Shown here one piece after another: positions 18,015 through 24,581 of a DNA stretch of 28,573 bases (within the stretch, counting starts at the first letter, position 1; each line of letters opens with the position of its first letter). This DNA is from Endomicrobiia bacterium (GTDB taxonomy: Bacteria > Elusimicrobiota > Endomicrobiia > Endomicrobiales > Endomicrobiaceae), in the NCBI GenBank assembly GCA_025998295.1, contig BNVT01000008.1, positions 1 through 28,573 of the forward strand, read 5' to 3'. The translations under genes and the position numbers were made by a program. Below the pieces are notes generated by a model. It made no database searches and was not told the DNA's origin. It saw only the letters and a program-made list of their open reading frames with translations.

Positions 18015-19205
18015 ATGTCAACAAGACTGATAAAAGACGGCGTTTACGCAGTAGGAGCAACAGATTGGAATGAGAGACGTTTTCACGGTTATACACATGC
18101 AACAAGGAGGGGCGTTACCTATAACGCTTACCTTGTTATCGATAAGAAAGTTACTTTGATTGATACTGTGCGTAAAGGTTTTGAAAAAGAACTGATAGCA
18201 AATATAAAAGAAGTTATTGATCCTTCCAAAATAGATGTAATCGTAATTAACCACATAGAGCCAGATCATTCGGGAGCATTTCCTGAAGTATTAAAAATCT
18301 GCCCAAACGCGAAAATATACGGCACTGAAAACGCAAGACAAGGACTTTTAAAATATTACGGAACAAGTGGCGATTGGACTGCTGTAAAATCAGGACAAAA
18401 TTTAAATATAGGCAAGAGAACTTTAGATTTTATAGATGTTCCTATGATACATTGGCCTGACAGCATGTTTACATATTCTGCTTACGATAAAATTTTATTT
18501 TCAAACGATGGCTTTGGGCAGCATTATGCTACAAATAAAATTTTTGATGATGAAGTTAGTTTGGACGTTTTAATGGATGAAGCTCAAAAATATTATGCAA
18601 ATATTCTTTGGCCTTTTAATATGCTTATTGCTTCCAAGCTTGCTGTGATAGGAAAGTTAAATCTTAATATTGAGATTGTGGCTCCAAGTCACGGTCTTGT
18701 ATGGCGCAAATACGTATCCGAAATTATGCAGAAATATTTGTATTGGTCGTCGCACTTATGCAAAGATAGAATAGCTGTTGTTTATGAAACTATGTGGAAC
18801 TCCACAGAAAAAATGGCGAAAAAGATTATTGAAGGGATAACTTCAGAAGGTGTTGAAGCTGTTTTATTTGATGTAACAAAAAATGACAGATCGGATATCG
18901 CTTCATATATGCTTGATGCGAAGGGTTGGGTTTTTGGATCGTCAACACATGATGGAGAAATGTTACCGGTTATTACTAGCTTTTTACATTTTCTTAAAGG
19001 TTCTAAAGCTAAAGGGCGTAAATCTTTCGCGTTTGGCTCTTACGGTTGGAGTGGTGAGGCAGTCAAAAATATTGAAGATACCGTTTCCGATGTTACATCG
19101 TTTGACCCATCCTTGAGAGCTGTCTTTAATCCCAGCAAAGAAGAATTAAACAAATGTTTTGAAACAGGCAAAGAATTTGCTTTAAAAATAAAGAACGAAA
19201 AGTAA
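18015..19205 (+). CDS. Flavodiiron protein (FprA type)
   Basis: A 396-residue cytoplasmic enzyme that reduces oxygen to water, or nitric oxide to N2O, with electrons usually from rubredoxin or F420H2. The N-terminal metallo-beta-lactamase domain carries the full diiron set: H80, E82, D84 and H85 (HIEPDHSG), H146 (PMIHWPDS), D165 (FSNDGFGQH) and H226 (APSHGLVWR). The C-terminal flavodoxin domain starts near 252 with VVYETMWNSTEKMA and holds FGSSTHDGEMLP and FGSYGWSGEAV, which bind FMN. No rubredoxin or reductase domain is fused on. I chose the ATG at 18015, with AAGGAG 6 bases upstream, over a longer upstream frame. Its presence fits a strict anaerobe that needs oxygen scavenging. Confidence 0.94.
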   Translation: MSTRLIKDGVYAVGATDWNERRFHGYTHATRRGVTYNAYLVIDKKVTLIDTVRKGFEKELIANIKEVIDPSKIDVIVINHIEPDHSGAFPEVLKICPNAKIYGTENARQGLLKYYGTSGDWTAVKSGQNLNIGKRTLDFIDVPMIHWPDSMFTYSAYDKILFSNDGFGQHYATNKIFDDEVSLDVLMDEAQKYYANILWPFNMLIASKLAVIGKLNLNIEIVAPSHGLVWRKYVSEIMQKYLYWSSHLCKDRIAVVYETMWNSTEKMAKKIIEGITSEGVEAVLFDVTKNDRSDIASYMLDAKGWVFGSSTHDGEMLPVITSFLHFLKGSKAKGRKSFAFGSYGWSGEAVKNIEDTVSDVTSFDPSLRAVFNPSKEELNKCFETGKEFALKIKNEK

Positions 19206-19571
19206 AAACCAATTCTTCTTTGTTATCGTTTCAAATCGTTACAATAGGTTTGAAATTTACAGTTATAGTTTTCCGCTCTCCAAATTTCACTTTGTTATTA
19301 ATGTTTAAGCAAGTATTATTTGAACTTTAAAAGCAAAATTCATAAGACGTTTTTTTTGTCCGACAAAGGCAATCTTTAAGAAAAGAAAAGGGCCCCAGCG
19401 GAACAAAACTGCCAAAGCCCTAAGCGCGCTGCATGAAAAAAGTTTCTTTAGGCTACGGATTTTAGATCTAAGCAAACTCCATAGACCGGAATCCGTCATT
19501 GCCGTGACGACAAACCAAAAATCAAAAAAAGCTTTCATGCATTTGTCGTGCTAAGAAATACATGGTTAATC
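19206..19571. other. Gap after the flavodiiron gene
   Basis: No gene can be supported. TTTCAAA/TTTGAAA (19229-19235 and 19249-19255) is a weak hairpin just after the stop that could slow transcription. From about 19380 to 19510 the sequence is richer in G+C than its surroundings. It contains CCGGAATCCGTCATTGCCG, a style typical of dispersed intergenic repeats, but I see no second copy in the window. Confidence 0.4.
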
Positions 19572-19904
19572 TTATTTCTTTTTACCTTTCTTCACAATCT
19601 CTTTAATCTTCACGGGTTTTTTAATAATTTTTTTTACAAGTTTCTTTTTAACAATTTTCTTGGCGGATTTTTTTGCCTTTTTCTTCCCGCCTCTGCTCAT
19701 AAGTGATCTTGAAATATCACCATGTTTGTCAACAAAATAAAGAAAACCTTTTTCTTTATTTACGCTTGTTTTTTCTACTTTTGAAGGTTTTCCACCCTTC
19801 TTTCCGCCTCTCGCCATTAGGGCTTTTGAGATGTCACCCTGTTTATCGACAAAATATAAATAGCCGGGTTCTCTTTTTATTCCGGCTTTGTAAACTCTTT
19901 CCAT
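19572..19904 (-). CDS. Lysine-rich protein with a duplicated YFVDKxGDIS motif
   Basis: A 110-residue, strongly basic protein without a known function. Two copies of a 23-residue module are present: GYLYFVDKQGDIS plus KALMARGGKK (14-36), and GFLYFVDKHGDIS plus RSLMSRGGKK (53-75), offset by 39 residues. The last 35 residues are a histone H1-like tail of KK(I/V)V units. There is no signal peptide or membrane helix, so a cytoplasmic nucleic-acid-binding role is plausible but inferred from charge and the RGGKK ends. The start ATG at 19904 has a run of nine G (minus strand of 19912-19920) about 7 bases upstream as its only ribosome binding site. The HTH gene lies 72 bases upstream on the same strand and probably shares its promoter. 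Confidence 0.8.
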   Translation of the reverse strand: MERVYKAGIKREPGYLYFVDKQGDISKALMARGGKKGGKPSKVEKTSVNKEKGFLYFVDKHGDISRSLMSRGGKKKAKKSAKKIVKKKLVKKIIKKPVKIKEIVKKGKKK

Positions 19905-19911
19905 CCGTACG

Positions 19912-19920
19912 CCCCCCCCC
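19912..19920 (-). promoter_or_regulatory. Nine-G tract as ribosome binding site
   Basis: In this A+T-rich DNA a run of nine C on the plus strand lies just before the ATG of the lysine-rich gene, at Shine-Dalgarno distance. Such tracts slip during replication, so the translation level could vary between cells. A similar ten-base tract precedes the gene at 27078-27667. Confidence 0.45.
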
Positions 19921-19976
19921 TCTTTAAATTCGAATTATTTTTATTTTTCTTCGTCAGTCTCTACTAAATCTGTATT

Positions 19977-20192
19977 TTACTTGGACATATTTCCTTTCTT
20001 TGTAATTATTTTATCCCCAAGCCAAGAGTCAACAATGTTTTTGGAAAATCTGTACTGTCTCCCTATTTTCGAAGCCGGAATCTCTTTCATTCTAATCAAA
20101 CTGTATATCTTAGACTTACCTATTCCCAAATAATTCGATAAATCCTTGACATCCATTATCTGCTTGTCTAGTGCATTTTGTGTTTTTTCCAT
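19977..20192 (-). CDS. Excisionase-type HTH DNA-binding protein
   Basis: A 71-residue protein with a winged-helix domain of the MerR-like excisionase class (HTH_17). The pattern MDVKDLSNYLGIGKSKIYSL, then IPASKIGRQYRFSKNIVDSW, holds the recognition helix (GIGKSKIYSLIR) and the wing with its GRQYRF arginine. Such proteins serve as small transcription regulators or as recombination directionality factors. No integrase or phage gene is adjacent, so a regulator is more likely. GAAGAG lies 7-8 bases before the ATG. A strong promoter (20235-20263) with an upstream palindrome reads into it. The palindrome could be its own binding site, which would make it the regulator of the shared motif; that is only a suggestion. 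Confidence 0.85.
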   Translation of the reverse strand: MEKTQNALDKQIMDVKDLSNYLGIGKSKIYSLIRMKEIPASKIGRQYRFSKNIVDSWLGDKIITKKGNMSK

Positions 20193-20234
20193 TTTTTACT
20201 CTTCTTTACTATCAAACTTTATTTTGTGTTGAGA

Positions 20235-20263
20235 ATAGTACTAATTTTATTATATTTTGTCAA
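20235..20263 (-). promoter_or_regulatory. Promoter of the HTH/lysine-rich unit
   Basis: On the minus strand, TTGACA (20258-20263), a 17-base spacer and TACTAT (20235-20240). The start would be near 20228, leaving a leader of about 36 nt. Confidence 0.78.
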
Positions 20264-20269
20264 TTTCTC

Positions 20270-20293
20270 GTGTCATATCGTGTAAAATGACAC
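20270..20293 (-). promoter_or_regulatory. Shared upstream motif, site 1
   Basis: Six bases upstream of the -35 box lies GTGTCAT-10 nt-ATGACAC, a perfect 7-bp palindrome. On the plus strand its body TCATATCGTGTAAAATGACA is shared with sites at 23721-23743 and 28371-28393, each also 6-8 bases upstream of a minus-strand -35 box. The position, centred near -53, suits an activator. Confidence 0.7.
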
Positions 20294-20386
20294 CGAAAAG
20301 GCTTCTAAAAAGAAAAAGGTCGTATTCTTGACAACATTTGTTCCTTATATGAAAAATATGCTATTAAACGCTTTGCCAAAACCCTA

Positions 20387-20498
20387 TATAGTCAAATCGC
20401 TTGAAGTTGCACCGTAAAGAATAAGAAGATATATGAATGGAGTATACACCCACCCCTTAAGCTTGAAAGATGGTGCAACTTCAAGCGATTTGACTATA
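20387..20498. mobile_element. MITE-1 element, best-preserved copy
   Basis: A 112-bp element with perfect 27-bp terminal inverted repeats: TATAGTCAAATCGCTTGAAG inward from the left, and its exact complement at the right end. The interior (GTAAAGAATAAGAAGATATA, CACCCCTTAAGC) matches the copy at 11050-11143. Perfect ends suggest this is the youngest copy here. Confidence 0.92.
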
Positions 20499-20579
20499 GG
20501 CGGACTTAGTAATGGGAAAATAACAGGAGTTGGACATTTTAAAGAGAATAACTTCCGTGTTTGGCCACAAGAGGTCTAA
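20499..20579 (+). pseudogene. C-terminal gene fragment cut by the MITE
   Basis: Directly after the MITE end, an open frame reads GKITGVGHFKENNFRVWPQE and one more residue to a TAA at 20577-20579. It looks like a true protein C-terminus, but I do not recognise it. The stop lies within the word GAGGTCTAAT, also seen at 239 and 1985. The MITE occupies the place of the upstream part of the gene. Confidence 0.4.
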
Positions 20580-20587
20580 TATAATTC

Positions 20588-20651
20588 TTTTTGATGAAAT
20601 CTTCTTACCTTAAATTATTATCTCCTTTTGTCAAGTGGGTGTTTGTTTGAA
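20588..20651. repeat. Relative of the 45-bp repeat at 1066-1134
   Basis: TGATGAAATCTTCTTA, then TTATCTCCTTTTGTCA, match TGATGAAATCTCCCTA and TTATCTTCTTTTGTCA in 1072-1115. Only one unit is present here. Confidence 0.55.
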
Positions 20652-20657
20652 AATTGC

Positions 20658-20730
20658 TCTGATTTTGGTGTTTGAGATTACAAAAATCCTCTAAACAAAG
20701 AGAATTTTTAATGCCGTAACCAAAATCAGA
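20658..20730 (-). terminator. Palindrome after deaD, likely terminator
   Basis: TCTGATTTTGGT (20658-20669) and ACCAAAATCAGA (20719-20730) form a perfect 12-bp outer stem. An inner CTCT/AGAG stem is followed on the minus strand by GATTTTTG. It lies about 30 bases after the helicase stop and could end its transcript. The same palindrome, interrupted, occurs at 2050-2177, so this is a dispersed repeat reused as a terminator. Confidence 0.5.
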
Positions 20731-20761
20731 ACAATGCCTGGCTTTGGAGAATATTTAAATC

Positions 20762-22390
20762 CTAAGTTTTTCGCTGGTATCTTGGATCTTTTGCGAGTTT
20801 AATAGATATGCGTTTACCTTTAATATCTCTTGAATGCAAAGCCCTAATTACATTATCTACATTTCCTTGAGGAATATCAAAAAATGAAAAGGTTTCTAAA
20901 ATCTTAATGTTCTTTACTAAGTCGCTGCTTATTTTTGCTTCTTCTTCTATAACATTTACAAGATCTTCGGCTCCAACATTGTTTTTTGTACCTATATTTA
21001 TGAACAGTCTTACCATACCGCGATTTGTCGTGCTGGTACCAGTATATTTGTTGTTTGATACATTGGCAAAAACATCGGCTTTTTGTTCTCTTTCTTTCTT
21101 TTCAGAAGCAAATATCATTTTGAAAAGCGCCGCCGCAACGCGCAAAGAATCAGTCTCTTTTGAAACTAAAGATTTTGCCATTTCTATATATTTTTCTAAA
21201 TCTTTTTCTTTTAAAGTTTCCCTCACTCTATCGACCATTATGCCTTCTTTTGTTTTTCTAACCTCGTCAAACGTTGGAACTTGTATTCTTTTGATATTTG
21301 CTTTAGTATATTTTTGAATATCCATCAACTTATAATTATCTCTTCCCGAAGCAAAGCTGTATGCTTTACCAGTTTTCCCAGCTCTTCCTGTTCTTCCAAT
21401 TCTATGAACATAATCTTCATCATCTTTTGGAATATCGTAGTTAAAGACCATGTCTATGTCATCCACATCGATACCCCTTGCGGCAACATCTGTGGCAATA
21501 AGAAGTTTTATAGCGCCGCTTCTAAATTTTGTCATTACTCTGTCTCTTTGGGCTTGATTCATATCGCCGTGAATTGCATCAGTAGAATATCCTATTGCTT
21601 GAAGAGAAGAGGTAACTTCGTCAACTCGTTTTTTAGTATTGCAGAAAACAAGCGAAAGTTTTGGACCGTACATGTCAAGACATCTTATAAGAGCTTCGAG
21701 CTTTTGGTGTTCTCTAACGTCAAAATAGTACTGTTCAATTAAAGGAACTGTTGATTGTTCGCTTACGATTCTTATGATTTCAGGATGACGTTGATACTTT
21801 TTTGTGAGAAATAAGAATTCTTTTGGCATTGTAGCTGAAAAGAAAACAGTTTGTCTTTCTTCAGGCATATTTCTAAGTATACGTTCTATATCATCTCTAA
21901 AACCCATATTAAGCATTTCGTCTGCTTCGTCTAAAACTACAATAGATGCAGCGTCAAGTTTTAATGTTTTTCGTTCCAAATGGTCTATAACCCTGCCAGG
22001 TGTTCCTATAACAATTTGGACCCCTCTTGAAAGGGCAGCAATTTGTCTATTAATAAGCTGTCCGCCGTAAACAGGCACAATACTTAGGTCTCGCTTATAT
22101 TTTGAGAATAATTTTAACTCTTCGGCAACCTGTATTGCAAGTTCTCTGGTAGGACATAAAATTATTGCCTGCACTGCTTTTTTTTTCACGTCAACCTTCT
22201 CCAAGATTGGAATGCCAAAAGCCGCTGTTTTACCCGTACCAGTTTGCGCTTGGCCTATAATATCTATACCGCTCATCATTTTTGGTATTGCAAGACTTTG
22301 AATAGGCGTAGCCTCCTCGAAACCCAAATCTAGAATTGCTTTTACGAGTTCTTCTGACAAACCCAACTCGTTAAATTTTAATATTGTCAT
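20762..22390 (-). CDS. deaD: DEAD-box RNA helicase, DeaD/CsdA type
   Basis: ATP-dependent RNA helicase (542 residues) of the group used in ribosome assembly and cold-time mRNA turnover. All motifs are visible: Q motif with TPIQSLAIP, motif I AQTGTGKT, Ia PTRELAIQ, Ib TPGRVIDH, II DEAD, III SAT, IV SLVFCNTKK, V ATDVAARGIDV and VI HRIGRTGRAG. A C-terminal RRM-like DbpA domain (RLFINIGTKNNVGAEDL, about 455 on) gives RNA specificity, as in DeaD. I take the ATG at 22390 as start; an in-frame TTG four codons earlier has no better signal. A 52-bp tandem duplication covers the start and first 12 codons, leaving a second identical start upstream that is out of frame with the gene. Confidence 0.95.
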   Translation of the reverse strand: MTILKFNELGLSEELVKAILDLGFEEATPIQSLAIPKMMSGIDIIGQAQTGTGKTAAFGIPILEKVDVKKKAVQAIILCPTRELAIQVAEELKLFSKYKRDLSIVPVYGGQLINRQIAALSRGVQIVIGTPGRVIDHLERKTLKLDAASIVVLDEADEMLNMGFRDDIERILRNMPEERQTVFFSATMPKEFLFLTKKYQRHPEIIRIVSEQSTVPLIEQYYFDVREHQKLEALIRCLDMYGPKLSLVFCNTKKRVDEVTSSLQAIGYSTDAIHGDMNQAQRDRVMTKFRSGAIKLLIATDVAARGIDVDDIDMVFNYDIPKDDEDYVHRIGRTGRAGKTGKAYSFASGRDNYKLMDIQKYTKANIKRIQVPTFDEVRKTKEGIMVDRVRETLKEKDLEKYIEMAKSLVSKETDSLRVAAALFKMIFASEKKEREQKADVFANVSNNKYTGTSTTNRGMVRLFINIGTKNNVGAEDLVNVIEEEAKISSDLVKNIKILETFSFFDIPQGNVDNVIRALHSRDIKGKRISIKLAKDPRYQRKT

Positions 22391-22458
22391 TTTTATATTC
22401 AACCTTTGACAAACCCAACTCGTTAAATTTTAATATTGTCATTTTTATATTCAACCTT
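22355..22458 (-). repeat. 52-bp tandem duplication across the deaD start
   Basis: Bases 22355-22406 and 22407-22458 are identical. Each holds AAGGTTGAATATAAAAATGA (weak ribosome site plus ATG) and the first helicase codons. Because 52 is not a multiple of 3, translation from the upstream ATG (22442) makes a 23-residue peptide (MTILKFNELGLSKVEYKNDN and three more) that ends at 22371, beyond the real start. The gap 22459-22826 holds no supportable gene. Confidence 0.93.
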
Positions 22459-22826
22459 TATGGATCTTGACATCTACTATCACTAAAGCTTTTGGTTGAA
22501 ATATAATGCGTCTGTAATTCAACATTTATGATTTTTGTGAACAGATAATCAAGCTAGTGTATCCACTATTAATTTTTTACTTCTTCGTTTATCTATAAAT
22601 CCACGCCTGTGCAAACTTGAGCCCAAGCTGCCCCTCGAGTTGCACTATTTATGGATCAGATGGTGGATCAGACGTTGAACCATGCCACAGTCTTAAAAAA
22701 TGTAGATAAGCTTGGTATGGAGACCCTATATTTTGTGTTGTCCTTTTTAATAAATTCGGGATTATAAGATTTTTAGGTGGTTTAAAAAAATGTGGGCGAA
22801 ATAGATGGGCTTGGCATGAAGATCCT

Positions 22827-22873
22827 ATTTTGTTAAAAAAGACGGCAAAAAATGCCGTCTTTTTTAACAAAAT
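22827..22873. terminator. Perfect 21-bp hairpin, bidirectional terminator
   Basis: ATTTTGTTAAAAAAGACGGC (left arm, one more base to 22847) is exactly complementary to 22853-22873 around a five-A loop. A-runs and T-runs flank the GACGGCA/TGCCGTC core on both sides, so it would terminate in either direction. On the minus strand it closes the DUF116 region. Confidence 0.8.
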
Positions 22874-22987
22874 TGTAGGCTCTTTAAGACCTAAGTCGTC
22901 GGCAACTGCTTTATTTATTTTGCTTGGAAAGTTTGATTTGCTAAATTCCAATGTTATTATTTTTTTTGTACTTATTTTTTCGCACAT
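22874..22987 (-). pseudogene. Unrecognised short coding remnant
   Basis: From an ATG at 22987 the minus strand reads MCEKISTKKIITLEFSKSNF and NKAVADDLGLKEPTI, then runs into the terminator hairpin. It has a protein-like composition but no family I recognise. It may be the last part of a gene once transcribed after DUF116. Confidence 0.35.
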
Positions 22988-23069
22988 CGGAATTCTTATG
23001 GAGCATGAAATGAGCAACATATAAAATAGACGGACTCATTTGAACATTTTTGGGATTGGTCAAATGCTG

Positions 23070-23132
23070 CTTCTATTGTATCTATACACCCTCTTCTATA
23101 AACGCAACAGGTTGTACCACTGCATTTTTTCC
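23070..23132 (-). pseudogene. Fragment of a second DUF116-like gene
   Basis: The minus-strand bases ATGCAGTGGTACAACCTGTT GCGTTTATAG and onward align with ATGTAGTGGTGCAATTTGTG GCGCTTACAA inside the intact DUF116 gene about 170 bases upstream. In protein terms NAVVQPVAFIEEG corresponds to NVVVQFVALTKDG. The rest of this copy has lost its frame. This points to a past duplication or a tandem paralogue. Confidence 0.55.
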
Positions 23133-23179
23133 AAAGCCTCCTTATATCGTTTTTTCTAACAGACACTTCTCTTTTTTTG

Positions 23180-23674
23180 TTAATGTGCACTTTGAACCGA
23201 TTCGACTGTGTTATATTTCAATACCTTTGCCGTCTCTATTAAATCTGTATCCGTGGCTACGCATCCATCTTTTGTAAGCGCCACAAATTGCACCACTACA
23301 TTTTCTTTTTCCAAGATCTTAAATGCCTGAGCGCCTTCAAAAAAGCATGCAATCCCCACTATAGCTTTTGTGGCTTGTTCTTTTATAATATGCTGTATTG
23401 CTCTGCCGCCTTTTACAACGTACAAAGCCTGATAGTTCAATTCTTTTACAAGTTTGCTTATTTCGCTTATCTTGCATCCTCCGCATTCAACACAAATATA
23501 ACAGCTGTTTTTTTCAACAGCAGTGCAAACTGCAATATTGCGCATGCAGTGAGGAACAAAAACAACACGTTTGTTAAACGGAACAGCAGCAAACTTTTTT
23601 GTCTGAAGTTTATTTCTTTTACACGTAAAGGCTTTGCAAGAATCTTCACTATTCTTTTTTGGGATACATAGCAT
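23180..23674 (-). CDS. DUF116 family protein
   Basis: A 164-residue, cysteine-rich protein of unknown function. The core RVVFVPHCMRN, then CVECGGCKI (a four-residue Cys cluster with the earlier cysteines), VVKGGRAIQHIIKE, AIVGIACFFEG and VVVQFVALTKDGC match DUF116, where conserved cysteines suggest metal binding. The usual N-terminal membrane segment of longer family members is absent. The first ~30 residues (MLCIPKKNSEDSCKAF...) do not look like the family, so the protein may be shortened at its N-terminus. A promoter lies so close (about 23684-23712) that the transcript would be nearly leaderless at the ATG at 23674. A decayed relative follows downstream. Confidence 0.8.
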   Translation of the reverse strand: MLCIPKKNSEDSCKAFTCKRNKLQTKKFAAVPFNKRVVFVPHCMRNIAVCTAVEKNSCYICVECGGCKISEISKLVKELNYQALYVVKGGRAIQHIIKEQATKAIVGIACFFEGAQAFKILEKENVVVQFVALTKDGCVATDTDLIETAKVLKYNTVESVQSAH

Positions 23675-23683
23675 AAGGCACGT

Positions 23684-23712
23684 ATTATATCAAATATTAA
23701 CTCAAAAACCAA
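23684..23712 (-). promoter_or_regulatory. Promoter of the DUF116 gene
   Basis: On the minus strand, TTGGTT (23707-23712), a 17-base spacer and TATAAT (23684-23689). The predicted start (about 23677) is only a few bases before the ATG at 23674. Confidence 0.72.
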
Positions 23713-23720
23713 AAAGCGCA

Positions 23721-23743
23721 TCACATATCGTGTAAGATGACAT
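23721..23743 (-). promoter_or_regulatory. Shared upstream motif, site 2
   Basis: Plus-strand TCACATATCGTGTAAGATGA and the following CAT match sites 1 and 3, with GCA directly before it as in site 3. It lies 8 bases upstream of the -35 box. Confidence 0.7.
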
Positions 23744-23789
23744 CGAAAATACTGCCAAAACAGTATATTCTAACCTTGGTTAATGCAAG

Positions 23790-24567
23790 AAGGCTAGAAT
23801 GAAAAAGGAATTTAAAATGCAACTGCTTAAAACAAGAACAAGACAAGTACTTTAAAGCTAAGTTCAATCTTTCTGATGCCTCTATGCTTACTATTTCCTG
23901 CAACTTCGGATAGAAGATTATTAAAAGCTTTAACTAGAACTAACAAAAGAAAATTAGCTCATTGTGCTCGGATCGGCGTTATCTTAAAATTCTATCCCCA
24001 TTGCCTCCGGCTACTCTTTTCCTAAGCAATAAGGCTCTTGTTCTATTGATCTTATTGCTCACTGTGGCGATACAACTATGGCGATTGTGGCTACTGCCTT
24101 AACTTAACTGACTGCTTTTCCGTCTAGACTTTTTCTTTTACCTTCATTGGCAAATCCCAATAAAATGTACCATCCTTGCTCTTAAACAACGTCATCTCTT
24201 CCCTTCCTTTTAACATCTCTTCTTTAAACTCTGATAACGGTTCTTGAACTTATCAACCATCATCTTCAAAAATTCTGTTCTGATTTTAACATTACCTTTG
24301 CTAGATTTGGAGAATATAAGAAAAATGATAACGTCTTTATTGAACAAAGAAATTTTACTCATATTCATAAGGTTCTTGATTACTTGCGTTATGATTCTCC
24401 TAATATTATCGCTCTCATTAACAATCTTTATAAAGACCTTAATATCTTCTACAACCTCTTTATCCCTTCTGCTAAATTTATTTTTAAAACCTGCATTGCA
24501 TCTCTTTGAGATGGTGCAAAACGAGAATCTACTAACACCATTGGTTTTTAGAAAGACCCAGTTGTAA
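23790..24567 (+). pseudogene. Integrase-core (rve) transposase, decayed
   Basis: Remnant of a DDE transposase with a retroviral-type integrase core. Pieces in order: DRRLLKALTRTNKRKLAH (about 23908-23965), IDLIAHCGDTTMAI with the first catalytic Asp (about 24040), NSDNGS and, one base out of frame, ELINHHLQKF with the second Asp (24222-24290), then ARFGEYKKNDNVFIEQRNF with the catalytic Glu (24299-24355), and LDYLRYDSPN...LINNLYKDLNIFYNLFIPS (to about 24470). Several frameshifts and stops separate them, so it is dead. The EYKKNDN.FIEQ.NF pattern places it with integrase-type IS elements near IS481/ISNCY; the exact family is uncertain. Confidence 0.8.
24538..24560. mobile_element. Single MITE-2-type end
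   Basis: CCATTGGTTTTTAGAAAGAC and the next three bases match the right ends of the MITE-2 copies (CCATGGGTTTTTAGAGAAGC at 11317 on, CCATGAGTTTTTAGAGAGAT at 28041 on). No matching left end was found, so this may be a fragment or the end of the decayed transposon beside it. Confidence 0.5.
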
Positions 24568-24581
24568 TTCTTGGAACGTTT

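Noticed and set aside
19305..19538. 77-codon minus-strand frame in the gap after the flavodiiron gene
   Set aside because: The composition looks like translated intergenic repeat, and there is no ribosome site or family match.
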